From positions 10,138,435-10,202,434 of the forward strand of contig NC_064538.1 in the NCBI RefSeq assembly GCF_023856365.1: a stretch of DNA of 64,000 nt. The letters are read 5' to 3'. The notes under the pieces are model-generated. The model searched no databases, was not told where the DNA came from, and saw nothing but the letters and a program-made list of their open reading frames with translations. This DNA is from Brienomyrus brachyistius. Its lineage: Eukaryota > Chordata > Actinopteri > Osteoglossiformes > Mormyridae. Both the position numbers and the translations under genes were made by a program. This document shows positions 46,481-57,729 of the stretch, piece by piece (position 1 is the stretch's first letter; every line of letters starts with the position of its first letter).

Positions 46481-47640
46481 TTCTGACCCCATGCTTTGTT
46501 TTCACCTCTGTGTGTGTCTGTATCTCAAAAGAGAGCAGGACAGGGTATGCAAATGCTGAAAAATTCCTGTGTACATGGAAGTGGCAAAGAAAGCGTGATT
46601 TTTACTACTGAAGGGAAACCGCATGAGGAAAAATGAAACATTCAATGTTTTGAGGTGACCAGGCTTCATAGGTACTGGCAAGGGTTGATGGAGGGGGAAG
46701 CGTATGTCTACTCTGATGGAGTAGAAGGGCATCCGTTATTCCTGATGGGACAAGGTTTCTGGGAAGAGCCCGATGGGATCTCTAATGTATTTCTAGACGT
46801 GGATGTTTGTGGGAGAATTTGAGAAGAGAACATTACTTACCAAACTGAATTTAGTAAAATAAACAACAGAAACAATAATATATTACTGCGTCATATAACA
46901 TCAGATAGACCAATGGGAAGTGATAGGACAATACATGTAATTGAGTCTGTCTTATCTGCTACTGTTTCAAAATGCTGGAAATAGGAATTCAAAAAATAGC
47001 TTGTATGTAGATTTTTATGGAAAGTATTTTTAAAAGTAAAAGACAAATTTCTCTGTGATGTTTTGGTAGTAAAACATATATTCCAGCAGCATTTAAGTCG
47101 TATATAGAACTCGTGACCAAGTTGGGGAAAAATCATTTATTTACTTCTCTAAACCAATTAATAACCTACAGTTTTGAATTAGAAGTTTCTAAGTACACTG
47201 TTAAAGTGTAATGTTGTGTATAGTATATAAAGTTGTTTATCAGTTTATTATGACATTTATTTTGCAAGTGGGACTGAGGAAATTTTGAGGTTTTGAAATT
47301 CTATTTCCAATATATTTTCTGTATTTGTTTATATATTGTGTCATGCATAATTTTGTTAAATCAAAAATGAAAGTAATTCATAAAATGAAGATGCCACAAT
47401 GTTTAGATGCTTATATACTGTAATTTAGGGAACCATAATTTTCTAATTTAACTCCATGCAACCTGTGTAGGAGAATTTAGCTTGTTTATACTCTATGCTG
47501 TATTTTCAATGTCTGAAAAATACTTATGTTGTAAATGACAGAAATCTTGTTCGCCTTTAATATAACGTGTCATATAAAAAATAACTGCAATGGATTGGCA
47601 TTGTGACCCTGCATGAGACAAGTGTCTGTACCTGTGCATT
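46480..47640. other. Intergenic, no gene seen
   Basis: AT-rich; open frames are short and not recognisable. Confidence 0.4.
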
Positions 47641-47950
47641 GGCACGGAGCGGGGAAGCAGGCACAGGAATTGAGGAGTCGGGTGAACACGGGGTTTATTA
47701 CGGGTAAATCACGATCATAGAGGTTTATTACGGGTAAATCACGATCATAGAGGTTTATTACGGGTAAATCACGATCATAGAGCAGCATGCAGGATGGGAA
47801 AACGTTAATGATTGGACTGGGGAAAGACTCAGTTATATACGTAACAATGATGAACACAACTAGAAACAGCTGGTAACATGGGGGTTCCATATGGGGTAGA
47901 TGAAGGGGTGTGGCACACTGGAGGATCGGCACAATCAGGGCATGACTCAA
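47640..47950. repeat. Repeat segment with three 30-bp tandem units
   Basis: At 47692-47781 a unit containing GGTTTATTACGGGTAAATCA and then CGATCATAGA is present three times with no visible differences. The flanks (GTGTGGCACACTGGAGGATC near 47909) resemble reversed LTR-type sequence. Confidence 0.7.
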
Positions 47951-47998
47951 GTGGGTATCGAAAATGTATCTTATTACATTATTTTACATATAATAACG

Positions 47999-48342
47999 GG
48001 GCGGCATGGTGGTGCAGTGGTTAGCACTGTTGCCTCACACCTCTGGGACCCAGGTTCGAGTCTCCGCCTGGGTCACATGTGTGTGGAGTTTGCATGTTCT
48101 CCCCATGTTGTCGTGGGGTTTCCTCCAGGTACTCCGGTTTCCCTCCACAGTCCAAAAACATGCTGAGGCTAACTGGAGTTGCTAAATTGCCCGTAGGTGT
48201 GCATGTGGTGTGTGAGTGTACCCTGTGATGGGCAGGCCCCCCATCCTGGGTTGTTCCCTGCCTCGTGCCCATTGCTTCCGGGATAGGCTCCGGACCCCCC
48301 GCGACCCAGTAGGATAAGCGGTTTGGAAAATGGATGGATGGA
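47999..48342 (+). mobile_element. tRNA-derived SINE (family A), near full length
   Basis: GGTGGTGCAGTGGTTAGCAC (box A) and CAGGTTCGAGTCTCC (box B) are followed by the full body (GGATAGGCTCCGGACCCCC) and the 3' end GGATAAGCGGTTTGG with a (GGAT)n tail. It is the best-preserved copy in the window. Confidence 0.85.
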
Positions 48343-48525
48343 TAATAATCTACCCAATCCATAATCAGGTATTTATATTATTTTATGTACATAATATCAG
48401 TTATTTTATTCATTTATTATTATTGATTTTATTTTTGTTTTTTCTGTGTTTGTTTTTCTGTGAAATATTGTTATTTCGTATATGCTTATTTAATTCCTTT
48501 CTTTTTCTTCTGGTAAAAGGTCTGT

Positions 48526-49066
48526 TAAGTACAGAGCCTCCCTGGGTTCAGGTGAAAAATAAATTCGTAATCCATGCCCACGGTTTTGCAATCCGAGAGC
48601 ATGGTTTACAAACCCATACCCACAGTTTAGTAGTAAGTGCACACGTATTTGCAAACAAAGTCACACAATATTTTGCACATCTGCCGTACTCACACAGTAC
48701 TACGTTGTTTTGTCTTACTGTTTTTTGGTATTTTATCTTTTTATATTTAGTATATATTTTATGTCATTCTTGTATACGTGGCACTCAAACATGTGGGTTG
48801 TACAAATAAATCGCTGTGTCCCTGTGATTTGTTCATCCTTCATTGTTTTAGAGTGGCGGTGTAGTTTCACAGGAAATTACGTGTGAAGTATAACCTATCA
48901 CCTTTTGATGTCCCCCTTGTGTATTTAGCATAACACAAAAAAGAGTTTGCAGTCAAGAACTAAGTTCTTCATTTGTAAACCGCGCACACAGTTTACAAAC
49001 CGTGAACCGTGGGCACAGATTATGGATCTATCTCACATGAACCCAGGCGGGCTCCGTAGTAAAGCA
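48526..49066. mobile_element. 540-bp TIR element with about 100-bp arms
   Basis: The left arm (GAGCCTCCCTGGGTTCAGGT, then CATGCCCACGGTT, 48531-48585) is inverted in the right arm (AACCGTGGGCACAG, then ATGAACCCAGGCGGGCTC, 49005-49060). A second inner block, GTTTACAAAC / GTTTACAAACC, also repeats. The interior is AT-rich and non-coding. Confidence 0.65.
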
Positions 49067-49069
49067 CTT

Positions 49070-50500
49070 TTTTGGGTCACTAAATCACACTTTAATTTCA
49101 ATGACACACAGCAGGCAATGAGCAACACCATGAGTAGTTTTATTAGCTCACTTGCTAATATCGCCAGTGCTTCATTTATCCAGATAAGCTCCTGTAGTCT
49201 GTGACCTGAAATGCATTTATGTATAAGAGCACCGTTCCACAATGGCATCCAAATATTAATCACCTCCTTTAAGGTTATGATTTTGAGTTTCAAGGTGGAT
49301 TTCATCTTTTTAGTTGGCTGGCAGCGTGAAACCACATTCTTAATACAAGGAATGAAGTCTGGATATACAGAGATGCTTCCCAAACTGAGAAGGTTCGGAC
49401 GGGTTAAAGAGTGGGCCGTTGGGGGTCAGTACAGTTTGTTCAGATCTGAGCTAGCTGTTCCGCCATCCCTGAGGCTGTGATCTGGAACTGCCAGACTGAA
49501 CCAAAACATTTGTGTAAGTCCAGAAGAACAAAACACCATGTTCTGCACACCGTCTATTACAAAACCACACACTTATGTTCTCATTTCTGGATGAAACACA
49601 GTAGAATTTACTTTCAGTGCTATGCAGTTTCCACATCAAACACACTTCTCCTTTTAAAGATTATTGCTCCAAGTCTAACAGTACATTAATACAAGTTAAA
49701 AATAATGAGTAAAACAAGAACAGAAATGAAAATGGTAGCTGAGTGGGTACTACTATAGCAAGCGGTGATCTTCACCACCACAAACCACACATTGGTGTGG
49801 GGCCCCAGAGGTCTGGGGGGCCCCCTGTAGGCCACAAAAAGTCACCACACTAGATATGAAATAAACTTGTTTCTTATTTAGGAGCTACTGATTCAGCATG
49901 TTCTGCTAACCAACAGGATAGCTACAATCTTCTGACTCTATAGCTATTAAATTTATTTAGTTTTTGAAAGCGAAGCAACATTTTGAGTCACACCCAACAC
50001 ATCCCTGACTACAGCCTTACATTTTCAAGACTATAGTTTTGATTGCTGCCCCCAGCTCTATGTGTGTTGGGTTTGCATGTTCAGTGGATGAACGTAACCA
50101 AGGCCAACATCTTTAATTATCCTGCCTGCTGGTCACATGAGAGCAGCACAAAAAATGTACATCTAATTTTTTTTTCTCTCGTTGGAATATGAATCATCAT
50201 AGTATCATGAGACCACCACACTTCCTTCTGATAAGCAGATTGTACTGTTTAAGCAATCAGGCTAAAGACGTCACCTGTGGCTGCATCAGACCATCAGAAT
50301 CTTGCCACACATGGGCACAGACTGTATTGCATGTATCTATAAACCCATCCCCTTCTGTACCAGGAAACAACTGTGTAGTGCTGTACCGAATATGCTTCTC
50401 TGATCATTCAGTCACAGCCATGAAGCTGAGTGGAGTGCTTTCACATTTCTATCTAGACACTTATGTGACAGTGTTCATGAAATACCATATCAACAGTGGG
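49070..50500. other. Intergenic, no gene seen
   Basis: Contains overlapping frames on both strands near 49033-49383 with no recognisable domain. There is a GGGGCCCC-rich short palindromic patch at 49799-49831. Confidence 0.35.
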
Positions 50501-50529
50501 ACCCATTTTAGCATATCATATGTGTATAA

Positions 50530-50805
50530 AGGGGGGCGGCATGGTGGTGCAGTGGTTAGCACTGTTGCATCACACCTCTGGGACCCGGGTTCGAGTCTCC
50601 ACCTGGGTCACACGTGTGTGGAGTTTGCATGTTTTCCCCGTGTCGTCATGGGGTCCCCCCCAAGTGAATGGTGTGTGAGTGTGCCCTGCAATGGGCTGGC
50701 CCCCCATCCTGGGTTGATCCCTGCCATGTCCCCATTGCTTCCGGGATAGGCTCCAGACCCCCCCACGACCCAGTAGGATAAGCAGTTTGGATAATGGATG
50801 GATGT
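50530..50805 (+). mobile_element. tRNA-derived SINE (family A) with internal deletion
   Basis: It has the same head (GGTGGTGCAGTGGTTAGCAC, GGGTTCGAGTCTCC) and 3' end (AGGATAAGCAGTTTGGATAA, then TGGATGGATG) as the copy at 47999. It lacks about 70 bp of the body after 50655. Confidence 0.85.
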
Positions 50806-51069
50806 GCATAAAGACATTATGACAACTTTTATAGTGGCAGTGATAATCAGCTGTATATAAGCTTAACTTAGTGCAATGGTTGCTCTTTAAGACATTCTTA
50901 GTCAATCACAAGCCCCATTGTTCAGCAAATACCATTCACTCCCTGCCCAGGCAAATATATCAAGGGGGTCCACCATGCCCCCTCCCCCCAGTAGTGACTC
51001 GGTAGCTCCCCATACCTCTGATTTAGTGTCCAGGTGATACACAATGTAAACGAAACATGCTTATAGTTT

Positions 51070-51290
51070 GCTACAAAGGGCTAGTAGTAGTGTGTGGTTC
51101 TGTGGGTTTGGACTCTGTGTCTACAATCAAAAGGTTGCCTGTTCAAATCCTATGACCAGTAGTATCACCAAAAGGCCCCACAGAGCGAGACCGTTTGCCC
51201 TCAGTTGCTCTAGGGACACGCTGACCCTGCTCTCTCAGTTGTATGTTGCTTTGGATAAAAGTCTCTGCTAAATTAATAAACATATAATCA
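51070..51290 (+). mobile_element. tRNA-derived SINE (family C)
   Basis: The box-B-like GCCTGTTCAAATCCTATGAC is followed by the body and the 3' end TTGGATAAAAGTCTCTGCTA, then AAT, the conserved 3' tail type of many fish SINEs. Confidence 0.75.
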
Positions 51291-51299
51291 GAGCTGTAC

Positions 51300-53180
51300 T
51301 GTTTAGATAAGGGGCACGCGACAGCAGACCATGTGTACCAGATAATGTCAGAAACTGACAAGGCAAATTTCACAGTCTCTGATAACAATCTACTGTTAAG
51401 TAACAAAAAAAAATGTGATTTCCTGTTTGTTACAGGTTATTTTATGAGCCCTGGGTTGAACTAACTGTATATTTAATCATCCATCCATTTCGTATAACCA
51501 CTCACACAGAACAAAGCTGAACCGAATCCAGAAAAGGCAGGGCTCAAGACAATCCACGCTATGCATGGAACACACACAATGACACTATAGGTAATTTAAA
51601 GATGGCAGTCCACCTGACCCATTCTAACCAATTAGCTACCTCGCTGCCCAGCATGAAGTCCCTCGGACAGGTAATAAACTTAATAACGAGGGAAGGTAAA
51701 GCCACAGTCTCAGATATGACTCATTCTGATTTTATAGTGGGACGGGACCTGCAGCTTCAGCTTGTGCTTTGCAGTTGTCATTTTCTATTCTTTTGTCTAA
51801 TAAACTTGAAAATAACTAAACAGACATTAATGTGTTTCAACCAGAACCTAACCCATTTTATATTCAGCTATTGCAAGCATGGTCAGTCAGCTTGGATCCA
51901 GTTATCATTTAGCCTACGACACACAACAGCTGCTATCAAACTATCTGAAGACCTCCAAGCAGGTCACGTAATATTGGTCTTTATATTGTGTTATTAGAAC
52001 ATGGCACATTTATGAAACTTTTAGAGGTGGTAACTGGTTGGTTATGTTCTGTCCAGATGTATTCAGCCCTCTTGAGGTCTTGAGATATAAATGGAAATAC
52101 AAATTGTCACGCTGTTCCATCACAACCTTGAGAAACCTAATCAACCTTCAGTGACATAAATTGAAGGTCTAATCTGTCCTCTGTGTGGCTGATTATAAAC
52201 AATAAACAATAACTGTCCTTCGGCAGTAGCTTCGGATAAAAACCTCCAGGAAACCATTTTTGACAGAATCTAATAATGACGTGTGTACAAAAAATCCCAG
52301 TAGGGAAACCATTCAGAAACACTTCACTCAAAATATAACTGGAAAATGTAAATGTTTTTGGTGGACTGTACCACATGGGTACTACATGCGGATTTCACAT
52401 GGAAATTATGGTGCTGCATTCTGTGCAGGGTGTAATCTTTTTGGCTGGGACAAGCCTCAGGTTCCCCCTCATCTCTGACAAGTATAAGAGGTTGGAAGAA
52501 CTAAAACTGGACATCTTAACTTCATCATCTCTCATTCCTCATCCACAAAAAGTACATCTTTCTCCTATTACACAGAGTACACATGGTGCCTCTATATACA
52601 GTTCACATTACTCGACTTTGTTTCCTGCAGTCCAAATATGTCATTTTTCAGAGGCATAGTTTATTGGAAACACTTGCAACATAGCAGTAAATACAATAGA
52701 GGCAGAAGTACCTTATCTGGTACAAGAGAGTGAACAACACCAACGTCTGTGTGCACACACCTGACACCTGAATACACAATGAGAGCTTTCTGACTAACAC
52801 AAAACGTATTGCTTTTACAGGCACTCAGATGCAGGAAATATACTTACATCACTTGTGTGTTTACCAATTGGGCAGCTAACATATAAAAGACTGTGTAACC
52901 TGATAATGTGATTTCACATTGACTCATTGCTCATGTACCTCTTCAGCTTTCAAAGGGGACAGCAGCTTTCTGGGTAAACACGTGCACTCCTTTGTTTTAT
53001 CAGTGTATAGGTTTTATCTGGGAGCTGGTAATGACAATCTGGGGAAATGCAAGGCCACCCACAGACATGGAAGTACATTTCTACTTGCTGTGGTTCCACC
53101 TGGCAGTAGGAAGGCCCAGAGAGCCCTATGCTTGGTTGTGGGAATGGGCTGAAATGGAAACCGCACACAGGATGAACACA
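51300..53180. other. Intergenic, no gene seen
   Basis: No recognisable coding region; open frames up to 131 codons carry no domain signature. Confidence 0.4.
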
Positions 53181-53187
53181 CCCGTGT

Positions 53188-53189
<2 letters not shown>

Positions 53190-53219
<30 letters not shown>

Positions 53220-53520
53220 GTTTGTAATTATATGTTTTGTGGGGACTCTCCATTAATTTCTTTGGGGAAAACTCTAATCACAACATGACAACCTTAACCC
53301 CTACCCAGCCCTAACATTAACCACAAGTAACCAAACAAAATACAAGACTTTTGGCATTTTCATTTTTTTGACCGCATTCAAAGATCTTTGTGGAAATCCG
53401 AAAAATGGACCCCACAATGTAAAAAAAAATCAGGTTTTTACTACATTGTGGGAGATATTTGGTCCCCACAAAGTATTATAAACCTAATCCACACACACAC
53501 ACACACACACACAATAATTG
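53190..53520. mobile_element. Interspersed repeat flanked by CA microsatellites
   Basis: GTGGGGACTCTCCATTAATT, CTACCCAGCCCTAACATTAA and TTTGGTCCCCACAAAG occur in the same order as in the copy at 26945-27200. (CA)n lies on both sides (53190-53219 and 53492-53512). The element is about 270 bp and non-coding. Confidence 0.7.
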
Positions 53521-53624
53521 GAGGAGGCTATGATTAAGCAAAGGGGCCAGTAGGGGATAGACTTTGAGACCAGAAATATCCCAGAGAGACTGACAGCCAT
53601 ACAAGTTTTGAGGCAATTACCCAG

Positions 53625-53728
53625 AAGATGACGCCATCGTCTGTCTTCCCTAGGTAAGCGAAGTCACCAAACCTGAAGCATTCCATTGTGAATATGTTAA
53701 TGGGAAGACAATCGTAAAGATACCTGCA
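53625..53728 (-). other. Candidate isolated coding exon
   Basis: On the - strand CCCCCAGTCTTGCAG is followed by an open segment ending CATCTTCTGG before GTAATTG, so both splice borders look good. The open frame reads YLYDCLPINIFTMECF and FGDFAYLGKTDDGVIFW. I do not recognise the protein and see no partner exons nearby. It may be chance. Confidence 0.2.
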
Positions 53729-53989
53729 AGACTGGGGGAACACAGTGAAGTCTGACTATAAGGACACTCAGTTTAATACTCTACCAATCACTATATAGCA
53801 CTGTGTTTTCTCTCGTCGCCAGTGAAGGAGTGTTTCCATTCCACCCTCTTACATTGGTTGAACCTGCCTGCACTCCAGTCTCCATTCCCTCATACCATCA
53901 TTTGGTGGCGCTCTCCATCCTGGTGAGACTTTAACGATACATTTTATAAATGTATGGTATATTTTTTTTAATTCTGGTTTAAAATTTGG

Positions 53990-54215
53990 GTGTGGTGTGT
54001 GGCTCAGTGGGTTGTGATGCTGGGGGGGGGGGTGGTTCAGTGGGTTCGGCCACAGTGTACGTGATCAGATGGCTGCTGGCTGAAATCCCACAATCAGCAG
54101 AGTAGTTTCACCATTGGGCCCCTGGACAAAACCTTTAATGCCCAGTTGCTCCAGGCACTGCCTGACCCTGCTTTCAGGGTGAAAGTGTCTGCTGAGTAAG
54201 TTAATTGTACAACTT
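53990..54215 (+). mobile_element. tRNA-derived SINE (family C)
   Basis: TGGCTGAAATCCCACAATCA is followed by CCATTGGGCCCCTGG and the 3' end GAAAGTGTCTGCTGAGTAAG. It contains a poly-G run at 54023-54032. Confidence 0.7.
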
Positions 54216-54309
54216 ACATTACATTCACAACTGTGTACTGAATCTCATGCAAGAATGATGGCAGTGCTACGTAATCAGTTTGATCTGAAACCTGGTTGTT
54301 CATGTATAG

Positions 54310-54510
54310 ATATGACTCTGGGCAAATGACATGGCACTTGTTAACACTGTGGCCTTACACCTCCAGGATTGTGGGTTTGATTCCTATCCTGGCTCCATAT
54401 ATATCAAGTTTCCCTGTTATCTCTGGATGAAAACGTGCGGCTTGATTAAACTGATGACTCTAAATTGCCCTTACGTGTATGTGTACCCATGATGGCCTGA
54501 GGTCCGGTTC
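54310..54510 (+). mobile_element. Diverged family-A SINE fragment
   Basis: The head (GCACTTGTTAACACTGTGGC, GTGGGTTTGATTCC) and middle (GATTAAACTGATGACTCTAA) align with the family-A copies. The 3' half is missing. Confidence 0.55.
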
Positions 54511-54519
54511 TGGATGTCC

Positions 54520-55920
54520 ACACTTTCGGACTTCCGGTCTGGCAGTACCCCGGCATTGAATAAAAAGTTACAGATGCTGATTATTCCAAAATTTCACTTG
54601 AGAAGACGGTAGGATGAAAGCTAATTTGATCAAAATAAGTTAGTGTCGTTATCTCCTTCATTTACTGAGCATAAGTGTTTTAATCCTGTGGGGAAAACAT
54701 AATTCGGTGTCTTCCAGGACACTCACACAAACCTCCATGTATACCATACTGAATTGTTTTCCCTCTCCTTAATGACAACAGCAGGAAAGAAGATAATTTT
54801 ATCCGGGGTTTAAAAATAAATGTGTAAAGTGAAAAATGTGTAAAACAAAAAAAAAAAAAACAGTCAACTTGCTGAAAATAATTCAGTTTTATTTTTAAAT
54901 GTATTCGGCGTTGTTTATCAATGACAAAATGCATAGATATCTAGAACTGACAGTTCAGTTTAAAAGACTTATTTTAACATTTGTAGTTCAATATCAATGA
55001 GCAATAACATATCAGAATAATACCAGCATTGTAGCACTAGTTTGTAGTAGTGAACAGAAGAATATTAACAGTATAGTGCCAGAGTGCCAGCAATGTATAG
55101 CATTATATTGGACTGAAAAAAAGTGTATTATTACAATAATGTAAATATATGACTGAGCCAACATAAGGACCCCAGCTGTTCTAGCTACAGCAGGACACCT
55201 ATCAAAGATACTGACGGCCCTGTGAAAGATAAAAAAAGAGGCAGGAACATTATGTACAAGTGTGTGTTAAACTGTGAAGGAGCGCACAAGCGGCCCTGTG
55301 CTGGTGCATCCAGCAGGTTTCTGGTGTTTGCTGCAGCCTCTCGGGTGGGCCAGTCACATTCCCTGCAGATTAGTGTAGGCAGATGAGATTTCACCTTGGT
55401 TACATTGTGTTCCTTTACTATATCTGTCTATGGAACTAACCGGCACCGCTTATCCGCCCTGTCACTGTCGTAATTATGTCATTAGGCAACTCTGGCCCTG
55501 CCTCCTGCTCAGAGCCATCAGGGGATCTCATGCTTTTATTCCTTTTCCTTTTTTTTAGTGAGTACCAAGCAGGGATTTTCTTTCATTTATTTATATAGTT
55601 TTTAAATGTACAACCCTGGGGGTCAGATGGGTAGCCAAAATCTCCCAAAGTCACAACTCACATCATTTGCTGCCCTGTCATCCAGATGATGGAGAGGTGA
55701 CCACCTTGTAAATTTAATTGGGGCCAGGGGATCACATCTGCGCCAAAAGGGCAAAGACGACTGAGGCATATATACCTAAAGACCAAAATATATATATAAA
55801 AAATTGCTAAGAGTATTGTATAGCAATGAATACAAATGTAATTCACACAATTAATGGTGCTATTGCACCAAATATAGTTAAGAAATTAACTCTATTTATT
55901 CCTGTGGTCTCCCTCTGCTT
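54520..55920. other. Intergenic, no gene seen
   Basis: AT-rich; a poly-A run is at 54847-54860. No recognisable coding region. Confidence 0.4.
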
Positions 55921-55929
55921 CATGGTTAT

Positions 55930-55979
<50 letters not shown>

Positions 55980-56002
55980 GGAGAGAGAGAGAAAGAGAGA
56001 AG
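55930..56002. repeat. (AG)n microsatellite
   Basis: An interrupted GAGA tract with AAAG interruptions. Confidence 0.95.
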
Positions 56003-56547
56003 AGCAGCACAGGAGGGCGGGTTCATGTGGGGCTATGCAGCCATCAGGAAGTGAAACAGAACAGAATGTGCTGTACTAATCTGATCAGAAAAAAACAGCC
56101 TCCACTGTGAGAGTAGGGTGATGGTTTGTTTCAGGAGCTTCAAATAAAACAAAAAAGTCTGACTCAAGTAAAGCTCAAATAGGACTGTGGTCAAGATGAA
56201 AACACCACTTCCCTGAACTAGGTGAAACAGAAAAGGAAAAATATAACTATCTCAATAGCAAAGATATTATCTTGAAAAATGACAAAGGGAATATGTGCCG
56301 CTAATAGCAGGCCTCGATTTCTCCAAACACTTTGAACCATGTGCAGACAGGTAATGGTAGTTGATACAGGAAGGATCCACTACACGTAATTTACTTTAGC
56401 ACTTATGTGCATCTTCATTGACCATTTTTATTATTTCCAGTCAAAATCTTTAATTATAATTGTAAGTGCTTAATTTAAGTAACCAGGCGAGCCTAGGCTG
56501 CAGCCTTCAGGCTCGGAGTGATCAGGAGTCCCCTATTGGCCATCTAG

Positions 56548-56550
<3 letters not shown>

Positions 56551-56590
<40 letters not shown>

Positions 56591-56592
56591 TT
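56551..56592. repeat. (ATT)n microsatellite
   Basis: About 13 ATT units. Confidence 0.95.
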
Positions 56593-57464
56593 AAATGATC
56601 CTTTACTGGTCCTTTATTTATTCACAAGTTGTTGATTGGTTAAAACTTAATGGGAAGATCAGAAAAAAATATATATCTCTTTGTTACGCTCTATTTATAT
56701 TCTTTTTGAATTTGCCCCTCTCTGTAAAGTTGTCTATGCTCTATACTATCTGTGGCAAATGTGGCTTGAGTGCACATTGCGGATCCAGTTGACATGCACT
56801 GGATCAGAGTGTAATGTTTTAAGGTTACTGCTATTGAGATGCATTCATTCAATGTGGTTTCAGTTGCACTTTTTCTGGTTGCTGCATATGTGAAAGTGTA
56901 AGCTTGCCGGTTGTTTTTCTGATGCGATTGCTCTTGTTTGATACAGCATCACATTTTCTTTGACTTTGTAGAAATTATTTCATAGTTAAGAATACTTAAT
57001 AAGGCCTACAGAAAGTGTAGCCTAGGGGCTACACTTGTTAATCCGTCACTGGTTATCAATACAAGGAAACTGTGATGTCTATATAATTAAAAAACAAACG
57101 CTAATAATGATGGGGCCTATTACATTTTATGTAAACCTATGTATGAATTAAAATACTTAAGTGTAGAAATGTCCTTGTCAATATTTGAAACTTTTGTTTT
57201 CTTAATATAATTGTTACAGTTAAGTCAAAAACACACGAATTCTTTTACTGCCGCTCTTGCTTTTAACATCACCTCTTTTGATAATAAAAAAAAATCCATG
57301 GATTCTGGCTATTAATGACAATTGAAAGGCTCCACTGGAAGCTCTATGCCCCCCCCCCAGCAGTGAGCAGAATTATCAAACTATTTTTTCGAACATATTT
57401 TAATATTTGTTCCGTTTAAGACAAAGCGCCTGGCTTGGGTTATCTCGGTTTCCGTAGTTAAGAA

Positions 57465-57700
57465 CAGACACGTCGGATTACTCACTTCCGGGTAAGGGTG
57501 CTTGAGCAGTCACGCGAGCGACTGCCTGCTACTGCGGTTTCGGTTAATTAATCCAGCAATGTGCTAATTCAATCTATTCCGGTCAAAAACTGTTGGAAAC
57601 ACAATAACAAGTGGTGTTAGCTTTTGTCTCAGTTTAGTTATCGGTGTGAAGTTAAGAATACCGGCTGAGCAGAGCCTGGTGTACATCTCTTACTGTTAAA
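57465..57700 (+). promoter_or_regulatory. Promoter-like island with ETS site
   Basis: The ETS-type ACTTCCGG at 57484-57491 sits among several CpGs (CACGCGAGCGACTG near 57511) in an otherwise AT-rich region, the pattern of a housekeeping promoter. Downstream, ATG at 57703 opens MFVILDASE before a GTTAGTG donor (57730). No recognisable protein follows. Strand and target gene are uncertain. Confidence 0.3.
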
Positions 57701-57729
57701 TAATGTTTGTAATCTTAGACGCTTCAGAG

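Noticed and set aside
48021..48362. 113-codon - strand open frame
   Set aside because: It lies wholly in the antisense of a family-A SINE.
50189..50749. 186-codon + strand open frame
   Set aside because: The last third is SINE sequence and the first part has no protein-like signature.
51602..51997. 131-codon + strand open frame
   Set aside because: No domain, no coding-like composition and no exon context.
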